NCBI RefSeq assembly: GCF_033568475.1
Contig: NC_133122.1
Location: 181,431,449-181,495,448 of the forward strand
Direction of reading: 5' to 3'
Origin: Henckelia pumila
Lineage: Eukaryota; Streptophyta; Magnoliopsida; Lamiales; Gesneriaceae
Length of the DNA: 64,000 nt
The notes under the pieces are model-generated. The model did not search any database, was not told the DNA's origin, and saw nothing but the letters and a program-made list of their open reading frames with translations. Position numbers and translations under genes: made by a program. Shown here piece by piece: positions 1 through 9,627 of the stretch; positions within the stretch are counted from its first letter, which is position 1, and each line of letters starts with the position of its first letter.

Positions 1-2374
1 GACAATGCACATTTTAAGTTTGGGGGGATAGGCTTAAAAATTTTGAAAATTTTGAAAATTTTTTGGTAAGTTAGTTTGAGTGAAATACGTGATGTTGTAA
101 TTGTGTTGGCCTATGATGAAAATAATTTTTTTTTTTGCTAAAAGGTCAATGTTAGCTATATTTAATCTTGAGTTCTCACCCATATGCACTATGCCTTGAT
201 TGTCTAGACTCTAGTGATTAGAGAAGCTTTGTGATTTTGTGAGTGAATTGGATGATTTGATTCTTAATTTTGGTGATTTATGCTTGAAACTGAGGTAGAC
301 TTCTACGAGCTTAAAAATGATTTAGGCAATAAATTAATAACAAATCCATCCGGGTCATCGATGTGGAATTGAAATCCTAATTCCTTTGTCCTTGGCTAAG
401 TATTCGGAATAAATGGGGTTGCAAGAGTGGAAAAAAATTTAATGTTTTAAAAACTTTTAACAACTTCATCCGGGTTTGGAAAGTTATTGAAATTCTATTC
501 ACTGTTCCATGGCTAAGTTTGCGGAAATAAAATAATGGGGTTGATGTTCCATTCGGGCTATAGACGAGGGGATTGAAATTCGAATCCTATATTTAGTTAT
601 AGCTAAGTCTGCGGGATAAAATGTGGATAAAATAAAACTGGGTGCAAAATCCAACGATGTTATGAAAAATCTTTGATATAACTTGAAAATTCCTTTTGAT
701 CTTAGTGAATAGAAGTTGAACTTGGTGGAGAATGTTTTGAAACTAAAGAGCGGAGTTGATGATTCTATGAAACAAACTTGTCGCATTAGTGTATCGAAAG
801 TAAGGAGGATAAACAATATTGGAAAATTCGGAGACTGAAAAAATTAACATACATGTGTATTTAATCTTGGAATGTAAAAATTCGGAGACTGATTATATTA
901 CTCGTTATTGTTTTGCTCGGGACTAGCAAAAATCTAAGTTTGGGGGAATTCGATAAGTTGAATTTATGCACTTAATTTATATATGATTTAACTTGACTTT
1001 TGTGATGTATCGAGTGGATATTACGTGTATTAGTTGTTGTTTTTGTGAGTTGGAAGGATTGACGCAAAAGTAGCAAGAAGAAGCAGAAGGATGCATTATG
1101 GAGTATCAAATTCAGAAAATTACTGAGAATTATTCAGGTATCAAAATCCGATCTTCACCGTTCATAATAAAGTTTAGGATGTTTTGAAGCTGCTATCAAA
1201 ATTTCGGCTCAATCCGACGGTTAATATGATTTTTTGCAATTTTTGCGCGATGCAGAATTTCAGACCCGAGGCATATGCGTGGGGCGCGCCGGTTGAGAAA
1301 TTTTGAGCGTACAGAGGACAGAATCATATGCGCGGGCACCCCTCTTTTTAGTTTTTTGGGAAGGAAACTTGTGTATCTTCTTAGGCTTTTATTTATTGGA
1401 TTTGAAGCACATATAAAAGGGATTCTTTTGCACATAATTGAGGGATAAGCCGCCGCACAACACAAGAGAAAATTGAGAGGGCTTGATCGTGAACTTTTGA
1501 GAGAGAAACTTGAAGGAAAAATCTGCGCAAACTTGAAGAAAAAATCTGGAACAAGGAAGAATATCGCGTTATCCGGACACGGCATCACATCTTTGAATTT
1601 GTTTTCTTTATCTTTTGTCATTAAACTTTGATTTGATGTCTAGTTTCATGAACATGAATTGTTTTTGCAATATTTTGATTATGAACTAAATTTTTAGAGT
1701 CTAGAGGGACGATGAAACCTGGTGTAGACTCTTCTACGAGTTTTTGATTTTATTGGATTGAATTCTCCTAAATTAATTATTTTTTTCTAGATTTGATTGT
1801 CTTTTCAATTAATTGATTACTAATTAAATTGTAATATTTATTTGAAATTCGGCACTCGGGAGAGGGAATTTTGAATAGGACCAATAGAAATTATACTGTT
1901 AATTATTTATATAACTCGGGAGAGTATATAACATTAATGGAGCCTTAGGAAGAACATCGTTTTTCACATATCACTAAGATTAAATTTTTAATAGAGATAT
2001 TGGAATTGAATCTTAGTTGATACATATTATTTGTTGCTCGGGAGAGGAAAATAATATAATTAAGTGTTCTTGGCTATTAATTGAATGGAATTCATGAAGA
2101 TAAATTAATTAGGAGTAGTTGTTGTCGAAACCAGGTGAAATCTGAACCTCTAGACCATTTATTCTCTCATTGATATTTCTCTGAAAATTGTGTGCGTTCT
2201 ACTAAAAATCCATTGCTTATTTTTATTTTATTGCAAACCTTCTGATCATTAATTTCTAGATAAAGTTTAGACTATTCTAATTACAATTACTTAATAATTA
2301 TCAATTTTACTCCTCGTGAAAATGATATTTTACTCATTATATATTAAAACTTGACACTGTGCACTTGCGAACAC
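1..2374 (+). mobile_element. 3' part of a Ty3/gypsy LTR retrotransposon (Tat/Retand- or Athila-like)
   Basis: This is the non-coding tail and 3' LTR of a gypsy-type element whose body lies before the window. Polypurine stretches of the AAGTTTGGGGG type occur near 15-30 and again at about 936-946, just before the LTR, which is the usual position of the plus-strand primer in Tat/Athila elements. Between them (about 340-640) a loosely repeated passage containing CCGGG, GGCTAAG and GCGGGAT occurs three times, as is common in the tails of these elements. No coding domain is visible in this part. The element is an incomplete fossil here. The clade assignment is inference from the polypurine tract and LTR start. 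Confidence 0.6.
951..2374 (+). repeat. 3' LTR of the gypsy-type element
   Basis: About 1.4 kb, starting right after the polypurine tract with a GATAAG-type start and ending near GTGCACTTGCGAACA. A TATAAAAGGG box lies near 1412. The central part has repeated CTCGGGAGAG phrases near 1855, 1916 and 2037. The partner LTR is outside the window, so neither the target duplication nor the age can be read. Confidence 0.55.
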
Positions 2375-2665
2375 AAAATTACGCAACAAAGATGACTCGT
2401 AATATGCAAATCAGTGTCAATTTCTCAATACCAACCTTCATAATAAATCAAAAAATATCTCAAACAGACGTGGCAAAAGGAAAACATTTTCTCATATTTG
2501 TATTCCAACAAAAATTTCAAAGCAAACTTCTAATATGTAAAAAAATAAGAAGATAAGAATGTATTGCGTAGCCTCCAAGGGTTATTCAAGTTGATGAAGT
2601 ACGAGAACGATTGTGTTCGATTCTTTCTGTCAACATTTTTTTGGACTAGTATGCATAATTTTGAG
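2375..2665. other. Intergenic, no recognised feature
   Basis: AT-rich sequence without a supported gene. Its last 32 bases (about 2634-2665) have a close copy at about 12914-12947, on the far side of the hAT element that starts next to it. Confidence 0.5.
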
Positions 2666-3191
2666 TAGGGCTGGAAAACATCCCGAAAATCCTGACCCGA
2701 CCCGAATCTCATCCCATTCCCGACCCGAAATGATCCCGACCCAAAAATATCCTGACCTGAAATATCGGGATTTTTTCCGTCCCGACAAATTTCGGGAAAT
2801 GGGTCGGGTAATATATTTGTTCCTGACGAAAATCCCGTCCCGACCCGATTATATTTTAATATTATTTTTATATATCTTTCTATTTAATTAAAGTACAAGG
2901 GCTCTAACAAACTGATTTTCAATCAATAGGTGTAACATAAGAGAAAATTACCATTAGACCCTAATAATTTACTTCATAAAATGCCCAAAACATCTTGATA
3001 AATTAGTAATTTACGCAACTTCCATCGGGCTGGTTAAAAAGTATGATTACTTTGTGAAGTATTTAAAATAAAGGGATGTTGACTATTTATTTTAAAAAAC
3101 AGGGAGTTGACTCATTTGAATTAAAATTAAACCTAATAAATAAATAAATTAAAATAATTAACAATATCAGGAGGTTTATTATTTGTTTCTT

Positions 3192-3206
3192 CCCCCCCCC
3201 CCCCCC
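3192..3206 (+). repeat. Poly-C tract (15 C)
   Basis: An uninterrupted run of 15 cytosines in otherwise AT-rich DNA, inside the left arm of the MULE. It may be a homopolymer where sequencing length is unreliable. Confidence 0.9.
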
Positions 3207-3514
3207 AATTTGCCAAATTCTCCCGCAAAAGAAACGAGAAACCTATAAAAACCTGCAATCTTCTTCATTTTTATCTTCATCTGGATGCTAGTCCTTGAGC
3301 TGTGAAAAAAACCTAATTTATTTCAAACATCTTCTATTGCTCATTCATCTGTATTTGAAACAAAATTTTATCAAAGTACAAGCGCAAGTAAGTTTTCTCC
3401 ATTCTTGTTTTTTAAGAGAGTTTTGTCTATTATTGTTGAATGTAAGCATTTATCTGATTTAAGTCGTTATTCTTTTCATTTAGCAAGTGTAAATAAAAAA
3501 AATAATGTGTTGGA

Positions 3515-3720
3515 ATCTGGGTCGATTCAAGGAACCCAAGGTTTGGGTAGCTTGGGTTGACCCAAGCACTGGGTTTACCCAAAGCTTGGGTCGACCCAAG
3601 CCTTGGGTTGACCCAAGCTACCCAAACCTTGGGGGTTCCTTGGGTCGACCCAGGGTGATCCAAGCCTTAGGTCAATCCAATGAGTTTTGGGTCGACCATG
3701 GTTGACCCATAATTCATGGC
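3515..3720. repeat. CCCAAGC/GGGTCGACCC palindromic repeat array A
   Basis: Dense repetition of CCCAAG, CTTGGGT and GGGTCGACCC or GGGTTGACCC, which form overlapping short palindromes. Its second half (about 3610-3680) is nearly the same, in the same orientation, as the end of array B (about 5930-5963 continuing at 9268). The stretch therefore shows what the target of the inner hAT looked like before insertion. Apparent reading frames through it are repeat artefacts. Confidence 0.8.
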
Positions 3721-3879
3721 CAAAACTCTTTTGGTTAACCATAGGTAGTTCTTATTATTTTGTACCCAGAACTCTTTTGGTTGACCATGGGTAGATCATA
3801 GACAGAGCATGTAGTGTTCTTGTTATTTTTTGTGATTAAAATAGTTTTATTCTTATAATTTATGTGAATTTTGTAGGTT

Positions 3880-4932
3880 ATGCCTACGGTAATCGTTGTT
3901 CATTTCGATGGTAGATGGGGCGAGTGAAGAAAATGTATATAAATGGAATCTCGGATCGAATTCAAAGTTTGCTGCTATTCCAGTATATGATGATTTTTTC
4001 TTCTTGAAAATTTAAATCGTGAACTATATAGAGCTGGAAAAATAGAAGAGTCTGCCAACCTGAGGTTGAGTTACCTTCTACAGTTGTCGTGCAACATTCA
4101 ACCGATTTATATAGAGAATGATCAAGATTTGAAAGCATATCTGTATTTTGGTTGTCCGAAAACGAGGCCAGTGCTTAAAGTTGAAATTGAACATGTTGTT
4201 GGTTTTTTGGATGTTTCTGATAATGTGCATGAAGTTGGTATTGATGAAGGCAATACTAATTATAACGATCAAAACTCTTATGATGATTATTTTGATTTGA
4301 ATATTATTTCTTTGGATTGTAATAATATTAGTGAGGCTTTTGATGAGACAAATGTGGTTTCAAATAATGAGGCCGTTGTGGTTGCAACTGTGGATATTGA
4401 TAGCGAGCCAATTGTGGTTGCAAGTAATGAGACAGTTGTGATTGCAAGAAATGAGTCAGATATGGTTGCAAATGTGGATATTGTTAATGACACATTTTCA
4501 TTCACAGATGGTTCAAACTTGTTTGTTGGTCAAGAATTTCCAAACAGAGATGCGGTGAAAAATTTGTTAAGAAGAATCAGTTTGGAAGCATGTTTTGAAT
4601 TTGAGACAGTAAAAAGTAGTCAGGTGGTGTATGCTGTGAAATGTACCGTGGCTAATTGTAAGTGGAGAATCTGGACCTCAAAGATGAAAGATTCACATGT
4701 ATTCTCCATTCGAACATACTGCAATACACATACTTGTGATTTGACGGGGAGGCGTAAGAGAATCCGTGGAGCTAGTTCGGTTGTTGTTCGTGATATGTTG
4801 GTGAATAATTTTCAAGGTAATCCAGTACAAATAACACCGAAAGCGGTCATGGCTATGATGCGCAATAATATGAATGCTGATATATCATATTACAAGGCTT
4901 GGAGAGGAATAAAAGATTTGACGGCATCATGA
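3880..4932 (+). pseudogene. MULE transposase (MURA) N-terminal fragment
   Basis: The frame 4066-4932 (288 codons) is an open piece of a MULE transposase. It has a PB1-like N-terminal segment, an acidic, Val/Asn/Glu-rich linker (about residues 60-145) with repeated 'VVA..ET' phrases, then the MuDR DNA-binding domain (about 150-260: 'VGQEFPNRDAVKNLLRRIS', CTVANCKWRIW, then the zinc-binding THTC). The family start is probably the ATG at 3880, but the frame between 3880 and 4066 is broken: a TGA follows 15 codons from 3880, and the reading frame changes before 4066. The C-terminal DDE catalytic domain and SWIM finger are missing; the frame runs into the opposing DUF1985 fragment. It cannot encode an active transposase. 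Confidence 0.7.
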
Positions 4933-5531
4933 TAGGCTATTCTACCCCAGGGATACTTATTAAACTTATCCAAATCATCTATAAGCCTTAGACATGTACG
5001 GTCGACCTTCATGTTTTTTTTCCTACTCCCCCCACAGAATACAGCAAAATAAAAGTAAAGATTAGCCATCTTCAACTTCTCCACATCTATCCCCACAGTC
5101 TCATTTTGTCCTACGACAGTAATCTTTGTCTCCAAATCACTAAGAAAAATTTGAGACTTACCAACAAAGTGTCTCGAGACAAAGATACTTTCTACATCTG
5201 GTAGATCTGTCGGCTCTATACTGCAGCTGAGACCTGTTATTAAACAATACTCTAACATAAAAAATCTAACTGGCCTTTTACGCACGACCATCCAAAAATC
5301 ATCACTACCGTTATCAACTATCTGGCTACTCATTAGATACCAAATAATTTGACTTGAAACATTAAAATCTCGGTGATACCTAACGAGGTTACCAAATGGT
5401 GACTGATCAAAAAACGTTGCTATTTCCTCGTTGTTCAGATAGTTATGAATCTTCTGGGCAGTCTCTTTATATCTCGACTCAATTGTCAATTTCACACGAA
5501 AAATTGCATTTCTGCCCAGTTTTGTTGGCAA
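4890..5531 (-). pseudogene. DUF1985 fragment of a Ulp1-like MULE-borne gene
   Basis: A 213-codon frame with the features of DUF1985, the domain that precedes a Ulp1-like cysteine protease in plant MULE-borne proteins. It reads 'FFDQSPFGNLVRYH', then 'FWMVVRKRPVRFFMLEYC', ITGLSCS and LDKFNKYPWGRIAYHDAV. The beginning follows an intron-like acceptor (minus-strand TTTTTTCATAG at about 5543-5533), so the start shown is an internal exon edge, not a true start codon. The protease domain with its His-Asp-Cys triad is absent. Its 3' end overlaps the convergent MURA fragment by about 40 bases, which looks like an internal deletion that joined both genes tail to tail. Confidence 0.65.
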
Positions 5532-5624
5532 ATATACCTATGAAAAAATAAAAATAAAACAAATACATTAGAACAATAAAAAACAAACACTGAATCATGT
5601 ATCAAAAAAATCTATGTATCTAGC

Positions 5625-5963
5625 CAAGCTCAAGTGAAACCCAAGCGTGGGTCAACCCAAGGCTTGGGTTTACCCAAGGAAGGCTTGGGTTGACCCAAGC
5701 TCTGGGTTTAACCTTGGGTCGACCCAAAACCGAAGAGCTTGGCTCGACCCAAGCTCTGGGTTGACCCAAGGCCCTGGGTCGACCCAAAGCTTGGGTCGAC
5801 CCAAGCCCTGGGTTGACCCAAGCTCTGCCCAGGGCTTGGGTCGACCCATGCTACACAAACCTTGGGTTTCTTGGGTCGACCCAAGCCCTTGGATAAACCC
5901 AGAGTTTGGGTTGACCCAGGACTTGGGTCAACCCAAGCTACCCAAACCTTGGGTTCCTTGGGT
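5625..5963. repeat. CCCAAGC/GGGTCGACCC repeat array B (continues at 9268-9325)
   Basis: About 340 bp of the same short palindromic repeats as array A. It is cut by the inner hAT and resumes after it at 9268-9325. Units are variable (GGGTTGACCCAAGC, GGGTCGACCCAAGC, CTCTGGG). Reading frames here, on both strands, are repeat-derived. Confidence 0.8.
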
Positions 5964-6189
5964 TAGACCTGGCCAAGGGCCGGGTTGGGCCCGGACCCGG
6001 ACCGAAACCGGCCCTTGGTCAATGGGCCGGTTAACCGGGTCAACATGCCCGACCCGGAACCGGAACCGGACCGGCCCATAGGCGGTCCGGTTCCGGTTTT
6101 CTCTTAGGAAAATCGGGAACCCGGCGGTCCAACCCACCGGGTTGAACGGGTCCGACCCGTCGGGTTGGAACCATCCAACCCGGCGGGTT

Positions 6190-6360
6190 GGACACGTGGC
6201 GCCCATCCGGGCGCCACATGATCCAACGGCCACTACCAAGTGGCCGTTGGATCATTCAACGGCCAGGATTTCGTGGCCGTTGAGATCAACGGCCACGATT
6301 TCGTGGCCGTTGTAGACTCGGCCGACCCGGCGGGTCGACCCGCCGAGTCGGCCGGTTTTT
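6190..6360. repeat. Cluster of GC-rich hairpins in the hAT left arm
   Basis: A row of inverted repeats: GTGGCGCCC with GGGCGCCAC (6196-6219), a long stem around CAACGGCCAC/GTGGCCGTTG (6219-6256), two further CAACGGCCA...TGGCCGTTG hairpins (6258-6283 and 6287-6313), and CTCGGCCGACCC... with its complement (6316-6354). They sit between the left end and the promoter. No other function is evident. Confidence 0.8.
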
Positions 6361-6399
6361 TTTTTTAAAAAAAAAAAAATCTATTTTTTATTCTTTATC

Positions 6400-6407
6400 T
6401 ATAAATA
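6400..6407 (+). promoter_or_regulatory. Probable TATA box of the inner hAT transposase
   Basis: TATAAATA, about 370 bp before the first in-frame ATG and followed by a pyrimidine-rich stretch (TTCATTCTCTCTATTCTC) suited to a plant transcription start. The open frame continues upstream of 6777 without an ATG back to about 6550, which suggests a leader intron or an upstream first exon. Confidence 0.5.
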
Positions 6408-6776
6408 CCCCCCAACCCCCTTTTATTTTGTTTACACAATTTACTCTTCATTCTCTCTATTCTCAATTCATTTCAATTTCTTGAATTATCAAAAATATCA
6501 AGTTTCGATTATTGGTATATTGTCAATTGTTAATTTATTTTCATATTTATACAATTACAAATATCCGGAGCGGGATCAAATCGTAGGGGTGACAAAGGAA
6601 AAGGAAAGGAAAAGAGCATCATACCACCCGAGGTCGAGTATCCTCAATTCAATGTCGATGGATTTGATCTTGAATATTCCGATGATGAAATTCAAGAAAT
6701 TCGACAAGAGGCGCAACAAAGACAACAAGTTGAACAACAACAACCACCACCACGTAATCATGTAAGTCAAGAAAGT

Positions 6777-8777
6777 ATGAACGATCCGGCGGCCTCTCAA
6801 AGACAAACTCGAGCGGTGCCTCGCCCGACATCCGATATCTTCACCAAACACTTCGAGAAGATGACGCTTCCCTCCGGTGATTTGCAAGCCAAATGCAAAT
6901 ATTGTTCAAAATGTTACAAATTTAAACAAGGAGGTGGATATGGAACTTTGACGCGACATATCGAGAAAAATCATCCGATGGAAATTGGGATTGATCGTGC
7001 TCAAACTCAAATTCCGGCATTCTCTTCTCAATCGGGAAATGAATCTCAACTATTTAAATATAACGAAGCTAGATTTAGAGAAGAAACGACTAAATTTTGT
7101 GCGGTTGAACAACTTTCTTTTAGTTTTAGCGATAAATTATCTTTTGAAAATTGGCTTTCTACAAGTGCAAATCCTTCTATTAGACGTATTCCAAGAAATA
7201 GTCTCAAACGCACAATGAAAAAGTTAGTCGTTGATCAAAAGAAAGAATTAATTAAGGAATTTTATAGTTTGAATAATAAAGTTTCTTTGTGTTCCGATAT
7301 TTGGAGTGATCATTGGCAAAGTTGTTCATATATGGGTATTACATGTCATTGGATTGATAATAATTGGAACATTCAAAAAAGGTTGCTTGCATATATATGT
7401 TTCAACGAATCACACACGACACAAAATATTTCGCAACTTATATTTGTTATTTTAGAAGAATATGGTCTAACTACCAAAGTTTTTTCAATGTCTTTTGATA
7501 ATACTAGTGCAAATACTTCTAGTATTAATGAGCTTATTGAAATATGTAAACCATCACTAGGTGGTAAATTTTTTCATATTAGATGCACATGTCATATTTT
7601 AAATTTGTGTGTTCAAGATGGACTAAAAAGTTTAGGCATATATATTCAACCAATTAGGAACGCTATTCATTATTTATGGACGCATCCTCAAGTTATGAAG
7701 CAATGGGGAAAATTTTGTAGAGTAAATGGTATGAAACCTAAGCGGTTTGCACGAGATGTTCCAACTCGTTGGAATTCAACATATAAATTGTTATTATCCT
7801 CTTTTGAATATAAAGATTTATTATGTACATTTTTTCATCAATTTGTTCAAGCTCGTGATATTTATTTGTTTTCAAATCAATGGAACATATGCACTAGTAT
7901 TTGTGAAATTTTAAAAGTTTTTAATGATGCTAGTGACCAATTATCCGGTGTTTATTACCCTACTTCACATTTAGTTTTAACACATTGTTGCAACATTGCT
8001 TGTATTTTTCATGAACATGTTAATTCTAATGATAGTGCTTTAGCTCAATGTATTCTCGTCATGAAAGCAAAATGAGAAAAATATTTTTTGCTCATTCCTG
8101 AAATTTTTTTATGTGCTTTTGTTTTAGATCCTAGACTTAAATTAGATGGCTTAAACGACATGTTAACATTATATTATGAATCTTTGGAGCCTATTGCGAA
8201 AACGATTCCTTCTATCTCATTGATTTTGTTTAATATTAAAACTCATTTACTTGATATTTATAATGAATATAACATCAAATATGGTGGACAAATTGTTTCA
8301 CATGAAACACAATCCACTGCAACTAGTAATGTTTCTTCTAAACTTACTAAAGCGCAACTTTTATTAAGGGAACGGACGAAACGTCCACGAGGATCCTCAA
8401 GTTCCAGTCAGGAACTTGAGAATTATTTTACCACTACTTTTGATTTTAGTGATATAGACGAGGAAAATTTCGACATTTTGAGATGATGGTCGCAAAAAAT
8501 ACAAATATATCCAATTTTGGCTATAATGGCAAAAGAAATTCTAGCTTGTCCAGTTTCAATAGTTGCAGTGGAGCAAACATTTAGTATTGGAGGAAATATA
8601 TTGGACGAAAGACGTTCTAGCTTAAGGCCGGAAAACTTGGAAGCCCAATGTTTGCTCAATGATTGGTCAAAAGCCGCTACTCGAACACAACATATTCAAA
8701 GTGATGAAGAAGACCAAGATGATACCGAAGGAACATCCGAAACTACGACGGGAGGAAATACGAGTGAAATAGAATAA
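6777..8777 (+). pseudogene. hAT transposase, interrupted by two stop codons
   Basis: One frame of 667 codons encodes a hAT transposase. A BED zinc finger lies at residues 40-66 (Cys40, Cys43, His61, His66). The RNase H-like catalytic domain has the first Asp in LCSDIWSDHW (about 174), the second in MSFDNTSANT (about 241), and the CHILNLC and PTRWNST motifs. The C-terminal dimerisation region has VSIVAVEQTFSIGG, with the catalytic Glu at about 599, then LDERRSSLRPENLEA. Two in-frame TGA codons (8073-8075, 8484-8486) interrupt it. Both stand where a tryptophan is expected (MKAK_EKYF and ILR_WSQK), so each could be one G-to-A change. The rest of the frame is open. An acidic, Gln-rich stretch stays open upstream of 6777, so the true N-terminus may start in another exon. 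Confidence 0.88.
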
Positions 8778-8960
8778 AATGTAATAGATTTGTAATATTA
8801 AGTCATAAGATATTAAGATGTTGAAATTCTAATATATTGTTTATTTAATAAATGTAATAGATTTTTATTATGGAGATATGAAATATTTGATTGAGGTTAT
8901 TTAAAAAATATGTTTTATTAAAAATTTGTTTAAAAATTTTTAAAAAAATAAAATTTAGAA

Positions 8961-9180
8961 GGTTCAGCGCCCCAGCACTGCAGCGCTGCCCCTTCGAATT
9001 AAATTCGAAGGTGTAGCGCTCCAGCGCTGAAAATGAAGCGCTGGGGCGCGGCCCCTTCGAATTGAATTCGAAGGTATAGCGCCCCAGCGCTTAAAATGAA
9101 GCGCTGGGGCGCTGCCCCTTCGAATTTAATTCGAAGGTATAGCGCCCCAGCGCCGCCAATGCAGCGTTGGGGCGCTGAAA
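8961..9180. repeat. Tandem palindromic repeats in the hAT right arm
   Basis: Three to four units of about 67 bp. Each is built from AGCGCCCCAGCGCT, a short spacer, AGCGCTGGGGCGCT, then CCCCTTCGAATT and AATTCGAAGG. The units are strong palindromes in themselves. They are unrelated in sequence to the hairpins of the left arm. Confidence 0.85.
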
Positions 9181-9627
9181 TTTTTTTTTTTTTTTAAATG
9201 GGACGGTTTAGCCCGGACCCTGAACCGGCGGTTAACCGGGCCCGGACCCGGACCGTGGCCAGGTCTACCTTGGGTCGATCAGGGTGACCCAAACCTTGGG
9301 TCAACCCAAGACACCTAAGACCCAAGTTTTTAATTGTAGTAAATATAAATTTTTTAAATATTACCAGATTCTTGTTAGCCATTTGATTCATGGAATTTGA
9401 TATGTGTTATGAGAATGGATTTAGAGAGAAAGAAAGTGACCTGCGAAAAGGGGAAAGGAGAATGGAGATGAGAGAAGGAAGATGGGTGGAAACTGGGAAC
9501 GTTGGGTAATGAAATATTTAGGAGAAACAAATAGATTGAAGTTTTCTTAAAAAGTTAAATAGAAGAATATATTAGTAATTTAAACAATGAATCCTTAATT
9601 TTAAATAAGATATAATGCACTCCCTTT

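Larger units (their letters stand above)
5964..9267 (+). mobile_element. Inner hAT element, almost intact (3304 bp)
   Basis: The ends are a perfect 12-bp inverted repeat, TAGACCTGGCCA at 5964 and its complement ending at 9267. The flanks are identical 8-bp target duplications CCTTGGGT (5956-5963 and 9268-9275), as hAT transposases make. The subterminal regions are rich in CCCGGACCCGGACC and related motifs at both ends, suitable as transposase binding sites. A single transposase gene lies on the plus strand (6777-8777). The transposase has two in-frame stops, so the copy is probably not autonomous now, but the clean ends suggest a recent insertion or one mobilised by a relative. Family: hAT superfamily with BED finger (Ac/Tam3-like). 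Confidence 0.92.
3070..9627. mobile_element. Mutator-like element (MULE) with MURA and DUF1985 fragments
   Basis: The interior carries a MULE transposase N-terminal fragment (+) and a DUF1985 fragment (-), a combination typical of the Ulp1-carrying MULEs of plants. Sequence at 3070-3190 (starting AAAGGGATG) resembles, in inverted orientation, sequence at about 9480-9627 (ending CACTCCCTTT); this is the likely long terminal inverted repeat, now well diverged. The flanks ATTTAAAAT and ATCTAAATT look like a decayed 9-bp target duplication. A second hAT (5964-9267) is inserted within, so the MULE itself is about 3.25 kb. Exact ends are uncertain. The gene content is much firmer than the boundaries. 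Confidence 0.5.

Noticed and set aside
5647-6255. Open frames on both strands rich in GWVDPS, LGRPKPWV or GPVRF repeats
   Set aside because: They are translations of the CCCAAGC/GGGTCGACCC array and of the GC-rich hAT end. The repeat stays open in several frames.
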